A DNA stretch of 64,000 bases from Acholoe squamosa (Eukaryota > Annelida > Polychaeta > Phyllodocida > Polynoidae): the NCBI GenBank assembly GCA_949317995.1, contig OX439038.1, positions 35,469,113 to 35,533,112 on the forward strand, in the 5' to 3' direction. A program made the translations under genes and the position numbers. The notes beneath the pieces were generated by a model that searched no databases, was not told the DNA's origin, and was given only the letters and a program-made list of their open reading frames with translations. Positions 1-9,507 of this stretch are shown piece after piece (positions within the stretch are counted from its first letter, which is position 1; the number at the start of each line of letters is the position of its first letter).

Positions 1-520
1 TTAACGAGGGCACACCTCGTAACACAGCTGTCACAGGCTATCAAACTCCAAAAAGACCACACTCGGCCACGTCTTCTTCCTTCGCAGGAATAAGACAATA
101 TGGCGGGATACTCGAACTTGAATCGCTGCGCATGATCAAACCGGCGCCTCACGTGACCATTCGAAAATGGGTCAATAACTTTCCCGCGTGCCCTTAATTA
201 GGTCACGCGCCCCTACATAAAAACAATACAATACCCGATCGGTCGTCTGTCTGTACTCAGGTATCAACCATGACAAATCGCTAGGTATTATGGAGTTTAT
301 GGATAGCATAGGCATATCCACCAGATTATCGGTCCAAAACCATAGGTACATTGTCATAGGTCCTTTTCCAGAAACTCATGACCGGCTCAAATATACATTG
401 AACAAGGTTACAACATATAACAGTACACAGTACAGGACAACACACTCGTTGTGTTAACAGGCTAGGTTACGGCAGTCTTTAGCAACCTTGGACTGCGTCT
501 AAGAGGTTTTGAGGCCTCTT
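1..520 (-). other. Region 3' of Gypsy-A pol; 3' LTR not resolved
   Basis: Downstream (minus strand) of the Gypsy-A pol stop. A 3' LTR is expected here. A TGTCCTG start matching the 5' LTR start can be read on the minus strand near 443, and GGGTATTGTATT is shared with the 5' LTR, but overall similarity is poor. The 3' LTR is therefore diverged, replaced, or continues off the left edge. No host gene seen. Confidence 0.35.
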
Positions 521-3500
521 TTATTGACCTGGTATCCATAAGAGCCTTTTCCAAGGTCTTCTTAGCCTTAGAAGGACCTTTCCTCTTATTTTACCTGCAC
601 CTGCCGAGACTTTTTGTATCTTCCCTTGTTTTCCGGATGTTACGACAGGGGGCACCACCCTCTTCGGGTCTACAAACTTCCGTGGCCGCCCGGGTCCTCG
701 CTTTCGGGTCGGTACCACTTCGAGTTGCTTAACACGACTTTGTTCCATTACTTCCAATAGACCAGCGCCATACATTTCGGTGGAGGTATCCCTCCCCCTC
801 CATGGGCGTAGCCTCGCTACATTCGACTTGTAACATTTACCAAGCTGTGATTTAATAATCACCGTGCAATCACTAATAACCTGAGTTATAGTGAAAGGTC
901 CATCCCAATTGCTGGCTAATTTCAGGTTGGCCAGAGGTTGGTGTAGACGCAACACTCTATCCCCTAGATTAAAAAATCTAGCTTTTAGACCTGTGTCATA
1001 GCCAACTTTCTGCCAACGTGCAGTTTTCTGCAACTCATCTCTAACCCTCTCATAGGCTTGTTTGAAATTATCTCTTAGAGATTCTACAAACATCACCTGG
1101 CAAGGGGTTTCCGGATTCATTCTTATTATGCCAAACACTAAATCTGCTGGCATAATCAAATCCTCTCCAAAAACGAGGAGATTAGGAGAACAGTTTGTGC
1201 TTGAGTGTACAGTGCCATTATAATAAGCATGTACCACGAATTCACACTGTTCATCCCAATCATCCATTTGCTCATTTACTAGAGACTTCAATACTTGAAT
1301 CAGAGTCCTATTGAACCTCTCCACTTGTCCATCACTCTGCTGTCTATAGGGATTAGTTCTTGTCTTGCAAATTGCCAGACAATTACACATCTCTTGCCAC
1401 AGACTAGACTCAAATTCTCTGCCCTGGTCACTATGTAACATGAGTGGGACACTTAGGTGCAACACCCACCCTTTTACAAAGGCCCTGGCACAAGTAACAG
1501 CCTTATGATCCGGTAAAGGAAACACTTGGGTGTACTTGGTATAATAATCTGACACGACCATCATAAACGTGTTGCCACTAGGAGTGGGAAGAATCCCACT
1601 AATAATGTCAACAGCTACTCTAGCAAACCTTACCCCAAACAGTTCCTGGGATAATGGCAGTTTGCCTAACCCGGGTCCTGGTTTGTTCTTACAGCATTCG
1701 GGACAGGTCTCTACCCATCGGGTGAGATCTGTACTCATGCCAGGCCAATAGTATCGTCTGGATAGACGTTCTAGAGACCGTTTCTTTCCAAAGTGTCCAC
1801 TAGTTCTATGCCTGTGACAGAAATACATAATATCTCGTCGTATAGCACTAGGTATGACAACTTGCAAGGTTTTCTTCCTATTAGAATAGTTCTTCCATCG
1901 AAATAGAATACCATCCCGGACTTCCAGCTCGGCCCATTGAGCTAGGAATCGTCTCATCTCCCTGTTCTCCAATGACACTTCAGGTCTTGGAGGACAGATA
2001 CCCTGATTAAGAAACTTAATCAAACGTGATGTGACTGCATCAGACTCCTGGAACTGTTGGATGGTCTCCAAGGACCAATTCAAAACATGTTCCGGTTGGG
2101 TTTCGAAAGGTACTCGAACCCCTGCCAACACAGCATTGTGTGCTCCACAATCAGTGCACTCAGCGTTTGCACATTTCCTCACTGGGATTCTAGACAAAGC
2201 ATCTGCATTCAAATGTTTTGCCCCGGCTCGGTGTTCAATCTGGCTGTGATTTAGACCGAATTCGGATAGGTGCGCCAACCAGCGACCTATCATCCCCTCT
2301 GCATCCTTGAAGTTCAATAACCATCTGAGAGAAGAATGATCAGTCCATAGAGTGAAATTACTTCCCCACAAAAAGTGCTTGAACTTCTTCGTATAGACCA
2401 CCACAGCCAGCAACTCACGTTTAGTGGTACAATAGTTTCTTTGAGATTTACTCAACGTGTTGCTAGCGAAGGCTATAGGAACTTCAACCCCATCCTGGAC
2501 CAGAGAAAGGGCGGCTCCTATGCTTTCGTTACTAGCATCAGTATCTAGAATGAAATGATCATTCTTCGTAGGGTACTTCAACACAGGTGTACTTGCAAAC
2601 AAATCCTTTATTTTCATAAAGGCCTCGTCTTGCTGGGATCCCGAAGGAAATTGTTCCTTTCTCACTCCAGGTGTCCAGTGGGACAAACTCTGGATAGGAA
2701 AGGCGACCCTTGAATATCCTTGGATAAAGTCCCGGTAGTAGGAACAGAATCCAAGGAAGGATCTAACTTCTTTCGCATTCGTGGGTGCCTGCCAATTTGA
2801 CACAGCATCCAGTTTCTCCGGATCGGCTTTAATCCCTTCATTCGACATTATCCGTCCCAAGTAATTAATTGATCTTTCAAAAAGATCGCATTTCCTGGGT
2901 TTCAGCTTCAATCCATTGGCTATGATCCTTTCCAGAACCATACCTAAATTTTCCAAGCATTCCTCGTATGTCTTCCCAAAGACTATCACATCATCTAGAT
3001 AGACGAGACATTTCTTCCATAATAGGTCACTTAATAAAGTTTCCATCATGGCTTCAAATGTCGCCGGTGCATTGCACAATCCAAACGGCATCACATTATA
3101 TTGGAATAACCCAATATGACTGGAAAAGGCCGTCTTCTCCATGTCTTTCGGATGCATACCCACTTGCCAGTACCCGGATTGTAAGTCTAGAGAGCAATAC
3201 CATTGCTTACCTCCAAGGGAGTCTATAGTCTCATCAATCCGTGGTAAGGGATATGAATTCTTCTTGGTCATACCATTCAATTTCCGGTAATCTATGCAAA
3301 AACGGATGGTACCATCTTTCTTAGTCACCATGCACACAGGGCTAGACCAAGGACTGGTTGATGGAATTATTACATCCTGTTCAAGCATTTTAGCTATCTC
3401 CTCCTCAGCTATCCTCTTTTTGGCTAGTGGGAGTCTTCTATAAGGAATCTTAAAAGGTTCATTCTCACCAGTGTCAATCGTATGCAGTACCTTATCAGTA

Positions 3501-4657
3501 CGCCCCAATTGTTCACTCGGTGCTGCAAAAGCTTTACGGTACTTATATAACAAGTCAGTTAGAGCTTCACGTTGTTCATCATTTTCAACATGGCTTTCGG
3601 CTACTAGAGTATCTAGTTCCGGGTTCCTTTCGGGTGAGGAAGGGACTCTGGGTGCCGAAACATGTTCACAGCCTTCTACCAGTTCAGAGAGGATAACCGA
3701 CCCGAGGATCGTATCCTTCTGTACGTAGACAGTGTTATTACCGGTATTGGATATAGGAACCACTGTCCAGGCAGCGTTAGCTACTAGAACGTCGGCGGAT
3801 TCCAATCCGATACTTGACAACATTGCCATATCTGGCTCTACAACTCCAGTTTTTCCTAAAAACTTTCTGTTCGCTCGACATAAGACATCACAGGCTGTGC
3901 CTGGTGGTATCTTAACAGTCTGGGTTACACTGGCTACACTGCTCACTTGCCTAAGTATGCATTGTACTTCGAGATGATACGGGTCTCTCACTTCCAATAT
4001 TCCCCTCTGGGAATCTAACCTTGCTCCATATAATGCAGCAAAATCCAGACCAAGTATACCATCATCCGCAATGTTCGCCACAGTAGGAGTAAGGATGAAG
4101 TCCTTATCCTCCTGTAGACTGAACCTCATACATGTTCTACTGAACGTTTGTATCATGCTACCGTCGGCCATACGAGCATTTCCTTCCGTTGTGAAAGTTT
4201 CATGATTCGTAGGCAAAAGATCATAGAATCTCTTAGCAATACAGGAGTGGCTAGCACCCGTATCGACAAGAAACTCAGCAGACCTTCCACTCACAGATAC
4301 AACTGCATACCACCTCCTACCTTTCAAGTAGGTAGGACTACTTGCGTACTTGGCAACTTCCGTCTTAGCGCCGAGGTCAAATCCACATCCCTTCAAAAAT
4401 TCGAGACAAGGATGACCCGGGGGAAGCTGGGCACACGCCACCCTGGCCAACTCATTGGCCACTTCCTCTTGACTGATATTGGGTTTCCCCTCTGTGTTCT
4501 TCTGCCGGTTCTTGACACCTGGTGTACTATCAGTCTCCCCAGCCTCATGAGTAAGGAAATGATCAGGTCCCTTAGCTTCACTGCTGGGCAAAATCGCTAG
4601 AGGATTCTCACCAGCACTGCAAGCGGCGATAGGCTGGCAGTCATGGCAATCACTCAT
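521..4657 (-). CDS. pol: Gypsy-A Pol polyprotein (protease, RT, RNase H, integrase)
   Basis: Polyprotein of 1378 codons that copies the element RNA into DNA and integrates it. Visible in order: aspartic protease with DTGAS at residues 132-136; reverse transcriptase with the catalytic YLDD at 553-556; RNase H with D706 (in DTDAS), E748 and D773; integrase zinc-binding region with H948, H955, C985, C988; integrase core with D1017, D1077 (SDQGREF) and E1113 (GQVERFN), i.e. D,D-35-E spacing; a GPF-type module at about 1253-1286; and a basic AT-hook-like tail, RKRGPGRPRK, at 1318-1327. No chromodomain is seen. It starts 39 bp after the gag stop and in another frame, so expression needs a frameshift, re-initiation or a separate message. 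No break found; this is the best preserved gene of the window. Confidence 0.95.
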   Translation of the reverse strand: MSDCHDCQPIAACSAGENPLAILPSSEAKGPDHFLTHEAGETDSTPGVKNRQKNTEGKPNISQEEVANELARVACAQLPPGHPCLEFLKGCGFDLGAKTEVAKYASSPTYLKGRRWYAVVSVSGRSAEFLVDTGASHSCIAKRFYDLLPTNHETFTTEGNARMADGSMIQTFSRTCMRFSLQEDKDFILTPTVANIADDGILGLDFAALYGARLDSQRGILEVRDPYHLEVQCILRQVSSVASVTQTVKIPPGTACDVLCRANRKFLGKTGVVEPDMAMLSSIGLESADVLVANAAWTVVPISNTGNNTVYVQKDTILGSVILSELVEGCEHVSAPRVPSSPERNPELDTLVAESHVENDEQREALTDLLYKYRKAFAAPSEQLGRTDKVLHTIDTGENEPFKIPYRRLPLAKKRIAEEEIAKMLEQDVIIPSTSPWSSPVCMVTKKDGTIRFCIDYRKLNGMTKKNSYPLPRIDETIDSLGGKQWYCSLDLQSGYWQVGMHPKDMEKTAFSSHIGLFQYNVMPFGLCNAPATFEAMMETLLSDLLWKKCLVYLDDVIVFGKTYEECLENLGMVLERIIANGLKLKPRKCDLFERSINYLGRIMSNEGIKADPEKLDAVSNWQAPTNAKEVRSFLGFCSYYRDFIQGYSRVAFPIQSLSHWTPGVRKEQFPSGSQQDEAFMKIKDLFASTPVLKYPTKNDHFILDTDASNESIGAALSLVQDGVEVPIAFASNTLSKSQRNYCTTKRELLAVVVYTKKFKHFLWGSNFTLWTDHSSLRWLLNFKDAEGMIGRWLAHLSEFGLNHSQIEHRAGAKHLNADALSRIPVRKCANAECTDCGAHNAVLAGVRVPFETQPEHVLNWSLETIQQFQESDAVTSRLIKFLNQGICPPRPEVSLENREMRRFLAQWAELEVRDGILFRWKNYSNRKKTLQVVIPSAIRRDIMYFCHRHRTSGHFGKKRSLERLSRRYYWPGMSTDLTRWVETCPECCKNKPGPGLGKLPLSQELFGVRFARVAVDIISGILPTPSGNTFMMVVSDYYTKYTQVFPLPDHKAVTCARAFVKGWVLHLSVPLMLHSDQGREFESSLWQEMCNCLAICKTRTNPYRQQSDGQVERFNRTLIQVLKSLVNEQMDDWDEQCEFVVHAYYNGTVHSSTNCSPNLLVFGEDLIMPADLVFGIIRMNPETPCQVMFVESLRDNFKQAYERVRDELQKTARWQKVGYDTGLKARFFNLGDRVLRLHQPLANLKLASNWDGPFTITQVISDCTVIIKSQLGKCYKSNVARLRPWRGRDTSTEMYGAGLLEVMEQSRVKQLEVVPTRKRGPGRPRKFVDPKRVVPPVVTSGKQGKIQKVSAGAGKIRGKVLLRLRRPWKRLLWIPGQ
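677..706 (-). other. AT-hook-like motif in the integrase tail
   Basis: Codons 1318-1327 of Gypsy-A pol read RKRGPGRPRK, a GRP core flanked by basic residues and prolines as in AT-hook minor-groove DNA-binding motifs. The related Gypsy-C carries KRRRGRPARR at the same end of its integrase. A role in target choice is inference. Confidence 0.6.
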
Positions 4658-4695
4658 TCGGGGGGTAATCCTGTTGCCTTCATGGACACCCCCAC

Positions 4696-5115
4696 TCAGT
4701 TTTCCTTCTTTGCTGAGTCCTCCTGACTCGGATTGTTCCGGTAACGAGCATTTCTATAAACTGGCTTATCTGCCTCACACTCGGCAGCATAATGTCCAAT
4801 TTCCTGACACCGAAAGCACGTTACTACACTCCTATCAGGCTTAGGCCTTCTAAGATTTTCAGTGATCTTTTTTACCAAATTGTTAACCAGGTCCTCTGAT
4901 AAAGAAGGGCGGGTGGTGGGTTTGGTATCGGGTTGAGTCACAGGAGGTTTGGTGGTAGTCACTTTCTCCTTGACGTAACCCGGCTTCTTTCCCCAGTTCC
5001 GGTTGTACCGGGGGTTCCCTTGGCCAACGGCCCCAACGTTTTCATCTTCGTCAGGTTCCCCTGATTCGGATGAATCAGTTTCGGGTATCCCATCCAGGAT
5101 TATCATTGCTGACAT
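4696..5115 (-). CDS. gag: Gypsy-A gag, nucleocapsid part
   Basis: About 139 codons forming the C-terminal gag segment. A CCHC zinc knuckle (C100, C103, H108, C113; CFRCQEIGHYAAEC) is the RNA-binding nucleocapsid signature. It is preceded by an acidic stretch and a Pro/Thr-rich linker. The upstream capsid-like segment (5173-5625) is in the same frame and is separated from it by a single TAG codon, so the ATG given here is only the first Met after that stop. The stop is AAAACTGAG; Gypsy-C ends gag with the same string. Confidence 0.8.
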   Translation of the reverse strand: MSAMIILDGIPETDSSESGEPDEDENVGAVGQGNPRYNRNWGKKPGYVKEKVTTTKPPVTQPDTKPTTRPSLSEDLVNNLVKKITENLRRPKPDRSVVTCFRCQEIGHYAAECEADKPVYRNARYRNNPSQEDSAKKEN

Positions 5116-5172
5116 CCACTGAGGTACCTTCCCGGCAAAGATCCGGGCCTTACGTTCATAATGATCTAAGGA

Positions 5173-5625
5173 CTAGAACAAATCTGTCAAAGAGGCATCA
5201 TTCTTCCAAGCTTCACAGGCCACTGTCCTGTGTTCCTGTTTCCGCAATCCCTCCATGAATTGTTTAAACATTTCATCTAGGAAGCATTCATCATCTAATC
5301 TCCATTGAGGTCTGGCTTTATGCAACAGTCGTTGACATTCTAAGCCGAACACTTTGGCAGATTCCTTAGGTTTCTGCGTTCTTTTAGTGAACGTCAGCCA
5401 AGGATCTTCCCCAACTATATTTCCATATAAATATGAAGCAATCTCAATGAGTTCATCATATTTCATATGGGCTGAGAGTCCTACATTTTGGGAATCTCTC
5501 CATTGTTCCACGGCTCCTTTACCGTCGCCTTCCTTTAACCAGCATACTAGATAAGGTAGAGCTTCCGCTTTGCCCCATCCATTGCAGAAAAGACATCTGC
5601 GCAGCCTTGATACTCTATCTTCCAA
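5173..5625 (-). pseudogene. gag: Gypsy-A gag, capsid-like part
   Basis: About 150 codons, mostly helical-looking, carrying the capsid-type region upstream of the nucleocapsid (hydrophobic Leu/Trp-rich start, then a long charged helical run). It overlaps the end of the 629-codon N-terminal frame (5547-7436) in another frame, and ends in an in-frame TAG before the nucleocapsid part. gag is thus interrupted twice: one frame change near 5550-5625 and one stop near 5173. These may be decay; stop readthrough cannot be excluded. Confidence 0.65.
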
Positions 5626-7436
5626 GGGTTCTTGGCATTAAAGGGAGTAGGCATCTTAGCTACTCTACGAGCCGGATTCGTGGATCCAGTAAGGGTCAAC
5701 CCCCTGCTCCATTCCATGATCTCTGTAATGTCCAGACCTTGATTGTAACAATCAACACCTAAGTTAGCAATCGCTGCATTTGAATCATGCAGTGCTTGTA
5801 ACCCTGGAGAAAGAGATACTCGGCGACTGAGTCTCTTTTTCCTTGGAGGATACGTACCATAAGTACCTCCAAAGCCACCGGGTGGTGGTCCTCCTCCACC
5901 CCCTGATCCTCCTGCTCCGTATGGAGGCACCTGTGAGAAGGTGTATCCGCCGGCTTGAGGAGTTGACCCTGGATTATTGGTGGGTTGTGCATTCCCACCA
6001 AAACTAAAGAAACCACTATTGTTATTAGTGTTTCCTCCTGTTCCATACGACTGATTTCCATTATTGGAACCAGTTCTACCGGCAGAGGGTCTGCTTCTGG
6101 AACTATCTCCTGGAGGTCCGGATCCTTGATCGCATCCGGATTGCCCTCCAGCTGTACTGGAATCCCCGCATGTTCGTCCGGTTGTTCCTCCGGATGTATT
6201 CCGGGCGTTACCATTAGACGGATTCGCTCCTGATTGGGATTGATTCCATCCATACTGGGCATACGGGCCATTTGGTCCCCCTAAAGGTGACTGTGGTGGC
6301 CATCCGCTGTCAAAGGTGGAGGTTCTTACTGAGTGGTTTTGTTTAATTCCACTCGTAGAGTTACCCCCAGTGTTTCCCGTACCTAAACCAAGCGGTTTCG
6401 AGGTATTATCAGTGAATCTAACCTGATGACTCTTTACTCCTTCGCAACGAGGTACAGTAGTCTCTGTTCCATCGTCATCGCCCCTCAAAGAGTGCATCCA
6501 GTTACTTGTCGTGTTTAGGGCAATTCCTGAAACAGTGAAGTCTGGTTCAAGAGCGCCTACCACATGACCAGTATCCTCTAGATACTTCGACATTTGGATA
6601 GCTTTAGCTTCCAGTTCGGAATAATCATCCAGCATTTTTGTCTGCTTGGCAGTCAAGTCTGCGGATTCTCGTATCCATTGACCTCTGAGTTTTCCATGCT
6701 CCTCGGTTTGTTTATGATATGTATTTTGTGCATCCTTGAAGGCTGATTCTATTTTCTTCAGCTCTTCTTGATACTTGCCATAGGCCGGTTGAGTTGAATT
6801 TAACTCTTGGTTAGTTCTATTCAACTCATCACACGAGGCTCTGTATTCCAGATCCGCCGTGTATAGTGCATCACGATACTGTTCGTGCTGGAGTTGGAAA
6901 TCTTGTTTTTCCTTCTCCATTTGATCCAATAACAATTGTTGTTGGTGTCTACAACTCTGATCGTAATCAAGACGTTCGGATATCAACTGTTTGTTTTCAG
7001 CCATTATCTTGTCTCGAGTTCCGGTCAGCGTAACGAGATCCTTTTGGATCTTTTCGTATTCAGCTCTCATTTCTTCAAGCTCGTCCATTTTGTTCTTTTT
7101 GAATCCACATTTTTGGTGTTTAATTCGAGAACTATATGGAGTTTTAAACATACCTGCACTAGGCTTTGGTACCTCAAATGGTAGTTGACCAAATTGAGCG
7201 GTACTTTTGTGCATAGGTGCAGGTTTCGAAGTACCTCCTGGCATGAATAAGGAATCTCCAAATTCTTCCAGTTCATCGTGTAAGTTCTTTCTTACATCCG
7301 CTAACCCATCCGGGTAGTGTTCCTGTGGATCTCTCCACTCTGTACCTTGGGATGGTGACTTAATTTCACCATCTTCCATCGGGGAATTTAGCTCATGATT
7401 TGGGCCATTTCCCCAAACTGGGCTCAGCTCAGTCAT
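5547..7436 (-). CDS. gag: Gypsy-A gag, long N-terminal coiled-coil and Gly/Asn-rich part
   Basis: 629-codon frame beginning 31 bp downstream of the primer binding site, the expected place for gag. Residues 1-110 are polar; about 115-290 are charged heptad-like sequence rich in Glu, Lys, Gln and Leu and predict a long coiled coil; about 345-530 are low complexity (Gly, Asn, Ser, Pro, Gln) with a single FSFG; about 530-540 are basic; the last 80 residues begin the capsid-like domain, continued in another frame at 5173-5625. Typical Ty3/Gypsy gag proteins are about 300-450 residues and lack such an extension. Gypsy-C has an equivalent coiled coil. Function is not known; multimerisation or condensation is inference. 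Confidence 0.8.
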   Translation of the reverse strand: MTELSPVWGNGPNHELNSPMEDGEIKSPSQGTEWRDPQEHYPDGLADVRKNLHDELEEFGDSLFMPGGTSKPAPMHKSTAQFGQLPFEVPKPSAGMFKTPYSSRIKHQKCGFKKNKMDELEEMRAEYEKIQKDLVTLTGTRDKIMAENKQLISERLDYDQSCRHQQQLLLDQMEKEKQDFQLQHEQYRDALYTADLEYRASCDELNRTNQELNSTQPAYGKYQEELKKIESAFKDAQNTYHKQTEEHGKLRGQWIRESADLTAKQTKMLDDYSELEAKAIQMSKYLEDTGHVVGALEPDFTVSGIALNTTSNWMHSLRGDDDGTETTVPRCEGVKSHQVRFTDNTSKPLGLGTGNTGGNSTSGIKQNHSVRTSTFDSGWPPQSPLGGPNGPYAQYGWNQSQSGANPSNGNARNTSGGTTGRTCGDSSTAGGQSGCDQGSGPPGDSSRSRPSAGRTGSNNGNQSYGTGGNTNNNSGFFSFGGNAQPTNNPGSTPQAGGYTFSQVPPYGAGGSGGGGGPPPGGFGGTYGTYPPRKKRLSRRVSLSPGLQALHDSNAAIANLGVDCYNQGLDITEIMEWSRGLTLTGSTNPARRVAKMPTPFNAKNPWKIEYQGCADVFSAMDGAKRKLYLI

Positions 7437-7466
7437 TTCTGACTGCGCTTACCCGAAGACCAACTG

Positions 7467-7478
7467 GTCACGGCACCA
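7467..7478 (-). promoter_or_regulatory. Primer binding site, tRNA-His type (Gypsy-A)
   Basis: Minus strand TGGTGCCGTGAC, one base from the LTR end. From family knowledge this complements the last 12 bases (CCA included) of a metazoan tRNA-His. Gypsy-C has the same site. Confidence 0.75.
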
Positions 7479-7479
7479 G

Positions 7480-7915
7480 TGTAGTGGTTCGTCTCGTTAA
7501 GTTAGATTAAGGAATCATAACGAAGAGAGAAAGAGTTTCCGGGTAGGCAACCGAGCTTTTATTTCTTAGCTTATGTTACATACAATCACAGCTTCAGAGG
7601 ACTACATGCTACTAGGGCATTCGGTTACCCTTTTGGGTAACGACCTGGTTGAGCAGTGGGTAAGACCACTACTGGAGAACATGGGGGTAGAACCAGCCTT
7701 ATATAGGGGAAAAGCCCGCGAAACTCAGACCGGCCACGTGACGTGTGGCGGACGAGTGGTAGGCCCCCTGGTGCAATGGATACGAACCCAGAGGCAGGTG
7801 CTGCCACCTGCCATCCGGATTCCCCCAATACACCCGAAGACCTAGGTCTGAGTCCCACGGGTACATGAACGTAAGAGTGTAAATACAATACCCATACACT
7901 TTGAAGGTCAGGACA
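7480..7915 (-). repeat. 5' LTR of Gypsy-A
   Basis: On the minus strand it would run from TGTCCTGACC (7915) to CCACTACA (7480), bounded by TG..CA and followed by the primer binding site. It holds a TATA box (CTATATAAGG, near 7699-7707) and downstream an AATAAA (7558-7563), giving a U3-R-U5 order. The inner boundary is firm, the outer one likely. Pieces of this LTR recur at 16273-16384, 16871-17025, 17157-17181 and 51711-51965. Confidence 0.8.
7699..7707 (-). promoter_or_regulatory. TATA box of the Gypsy-A LTR
   Basis: Minus-strand TATATAAGG, about 140 bp upstream of the AATAAA signal and 230 bp before the primer binding site. Confidence 0.6.
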
Positions 7916-8004
7916 ATCAATTTACCTTTAGCTACTATAGAATATATTGGGAAACAGCTATAAGGCGCACCAACAGAATAATTTTTGTATTGGGGGGTTA
8001 GGCC

Positions 8005-8275
8005 TAATTTTCAGCACTGAGACTAATACACAGTAAACTTGAGTTATTTTACTTATTTGCCATTGTAATCCCATTAAAAATATTCAGGGGTTAATTTTTT
8101 ATTAGCCTTTTAGTTTTGGTCGACATGGGCCTATTTTAGCATTGAAAGTATATGAAAATGATTGATTCGGCCAGACATCAAAATGATTTATTTTTGTTTT
8201 ACTCGTTTAGGCTCCACCCCCCCTAAAAATGTTTAGGAGGCTAAAAAGTAGAGAGATTAAACTAATTTATGGCGT
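8005..8275. repeat. Dispersed repeat R1, copy 1
   Basis: About 270 bp repeated in the same orientation at 9508-9790 with moderate divergence; both contain GCATTGAAAGTAT and CGTTTAGGCTCCACCCCC. It is interrupted at its right end by the element at 8299-9086: the next bases of copy 2 (GGAGAAATTATTTAG) reappear at about 9095. Confidence 0.75.
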
Positions 8276-8298
8276 TGGTCCCATGCAGAAATTCGAAA

Positions 8299-9086
8299 TA
8301 GGGTAAAATTGGGTAGCATCGCGCATCTTGTTGTATCACGCACCTGCAGTTAAAGAGGTCTAGTTTTCTAAATATTGAAGCTTTTTCAAAAATTCTTTTT
8401 GCAGTGTCATCCCACGCTATATGTGCCCACATTTCAATGTACTTTCATCAGCTTGACCGTATAGGTACTACCCAGTAATGATAAGAACTAAAGGCTGTCA
8501 ACCTTGACATTTCTGCTGCATTTTTTAGTATTAAATTCCCATAAGAAACAATAGTAATCTAAATAAGGATAATATCGCGCATATCTTGTTGTCATATCGC
8601 GCAGATGATGAAGGATATGAAATAAAATTGTCAAAGCTAATCAAGATCAAGAAAATAAGTCAAGTGGTAGCCAATGACATGGTTCCAATCTGGTATAAAA
8701 ATCGGGATGCTAGTTCTCCCCAGGGAGGTGTGACAGCAGTCACCCTGACCCTTGTTGTTTGACACCTAATTCACAGCTAAAGGTGTGAATGCTTGTGCAC
8801 GATATAAGCTCTATGGGAAATTGCATTATATTTTGGTTGTATCGTGAAATGCGCGATACAGCCCAAAGCATCGCGATATAACCCAAACAACTACATAGCC
8901 TTTAGCACAGCCACCTCTCACCATGCTGAAGTGCAATCAGTGCCCATTCCCACGGATGGTGAGCGTGGTGTAGGTCCATATCTGTACCACCCATAACCCA
9001 GTCTCTTGGCGATGCGTGCTTAAAGTAGCAGCACTTCGTTGGGTTGTATCGTGAGTACCTGCGCGATACCACCCAATTTTACCCTA
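8299..9086. mobile_element. TIR element with GATA/GCGC-rich ends
   Basis: Ends TAGGGTAAAATTGGGT and ACCCAATTTTACCCTA are exact inverted repeats; the subterminal sequence repeats a motif like TATCGCGCA. No coding region, so non-autonomous. It interrupts repeat R1. Confidence 0.75.
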
Positions 9087-9115
9087 TTGAAGCCAGGAGA
9101 AATTATTTAGTTTTA

Positions 9116-9411
9116 GGCCACACCAAAAAAATAAGTTGGTCTACGGATTTCGGTTTTGAAAAAATGGTGTGAGCGAGCGTAGTTTTTTTTAAAGAATTTT
9201 TTGGTGTCCAATGGATTCCTTGTTGGAAAAGTGAGGCGAGCAAACAAATTTTATTTAAAAAAAAAAATTGCCAAACATCACAAAGAGAAAACTTGTAGAA
9301 AGTGAAGCGAGCGAAATCCGTAGATGAAATTTTTTCAAAGAAAAAAAATATTTGCATTTCCGAAAATATGGAGAGGGAAATCCGTAGACCAACTTATTTT
9401 TTGGTGTGGCC
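9116..9411. mobile_element. TIR element (MITE) with GGCCACACC ends
   Basis: About 35-bp inverted repeats starting GGCCACACCAAAAAAATAAG, flanked by TTA on both sides, a possible 3-bp target duplication as in PIF/Harbinger elements. Internal sequence is A/T-rich with repeated GAGCGAG/GCGAGCGA motifs and no coding region. Confidence 0.75.
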
Positions 9412-9507
9412 TTAGCTTTATTCACATAATGATAAGTCTATGGGGACAGTACCAGTAGTAGACCTGAATGAAACTCTAAATATCCAATTTTTTTAAAGCT
9501 AGTTAGG

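Larger units (their letters stand above)
1..7915 (-). mobile_element. Ty3/Gypsy LTR retrotransposon Gypsy-A
   Basis: Order on the minus strand: 5' LTR (7915-7480), primer binding site (7478-7467), gag (7436 to 4696, broken), pol (4657-521) in protease, reverse transcriptase, RNase H, integrase order. This order defines Ty3/Gypsy (Metaviridae). pol is open over its full length with all catalytic residues visible, so the insertion is fairly young. gag has one frame change and one in-frame stop, so this copy is probably not autonomous. The left limit is uncertain because the 3' LTR is not clear. Confidence 0.9.

Noticed and set aside
7725-7900. tRNA-derived SINE (A-box-like GGGTGTAGTGG and B-box-like GGTTCGTATCC on the minus strand)
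   Set aside because: The segment is continuous with the TATA box, AATAAA and primer binding site of the Gypsy-A LTR, so it is better read as LTR U3.
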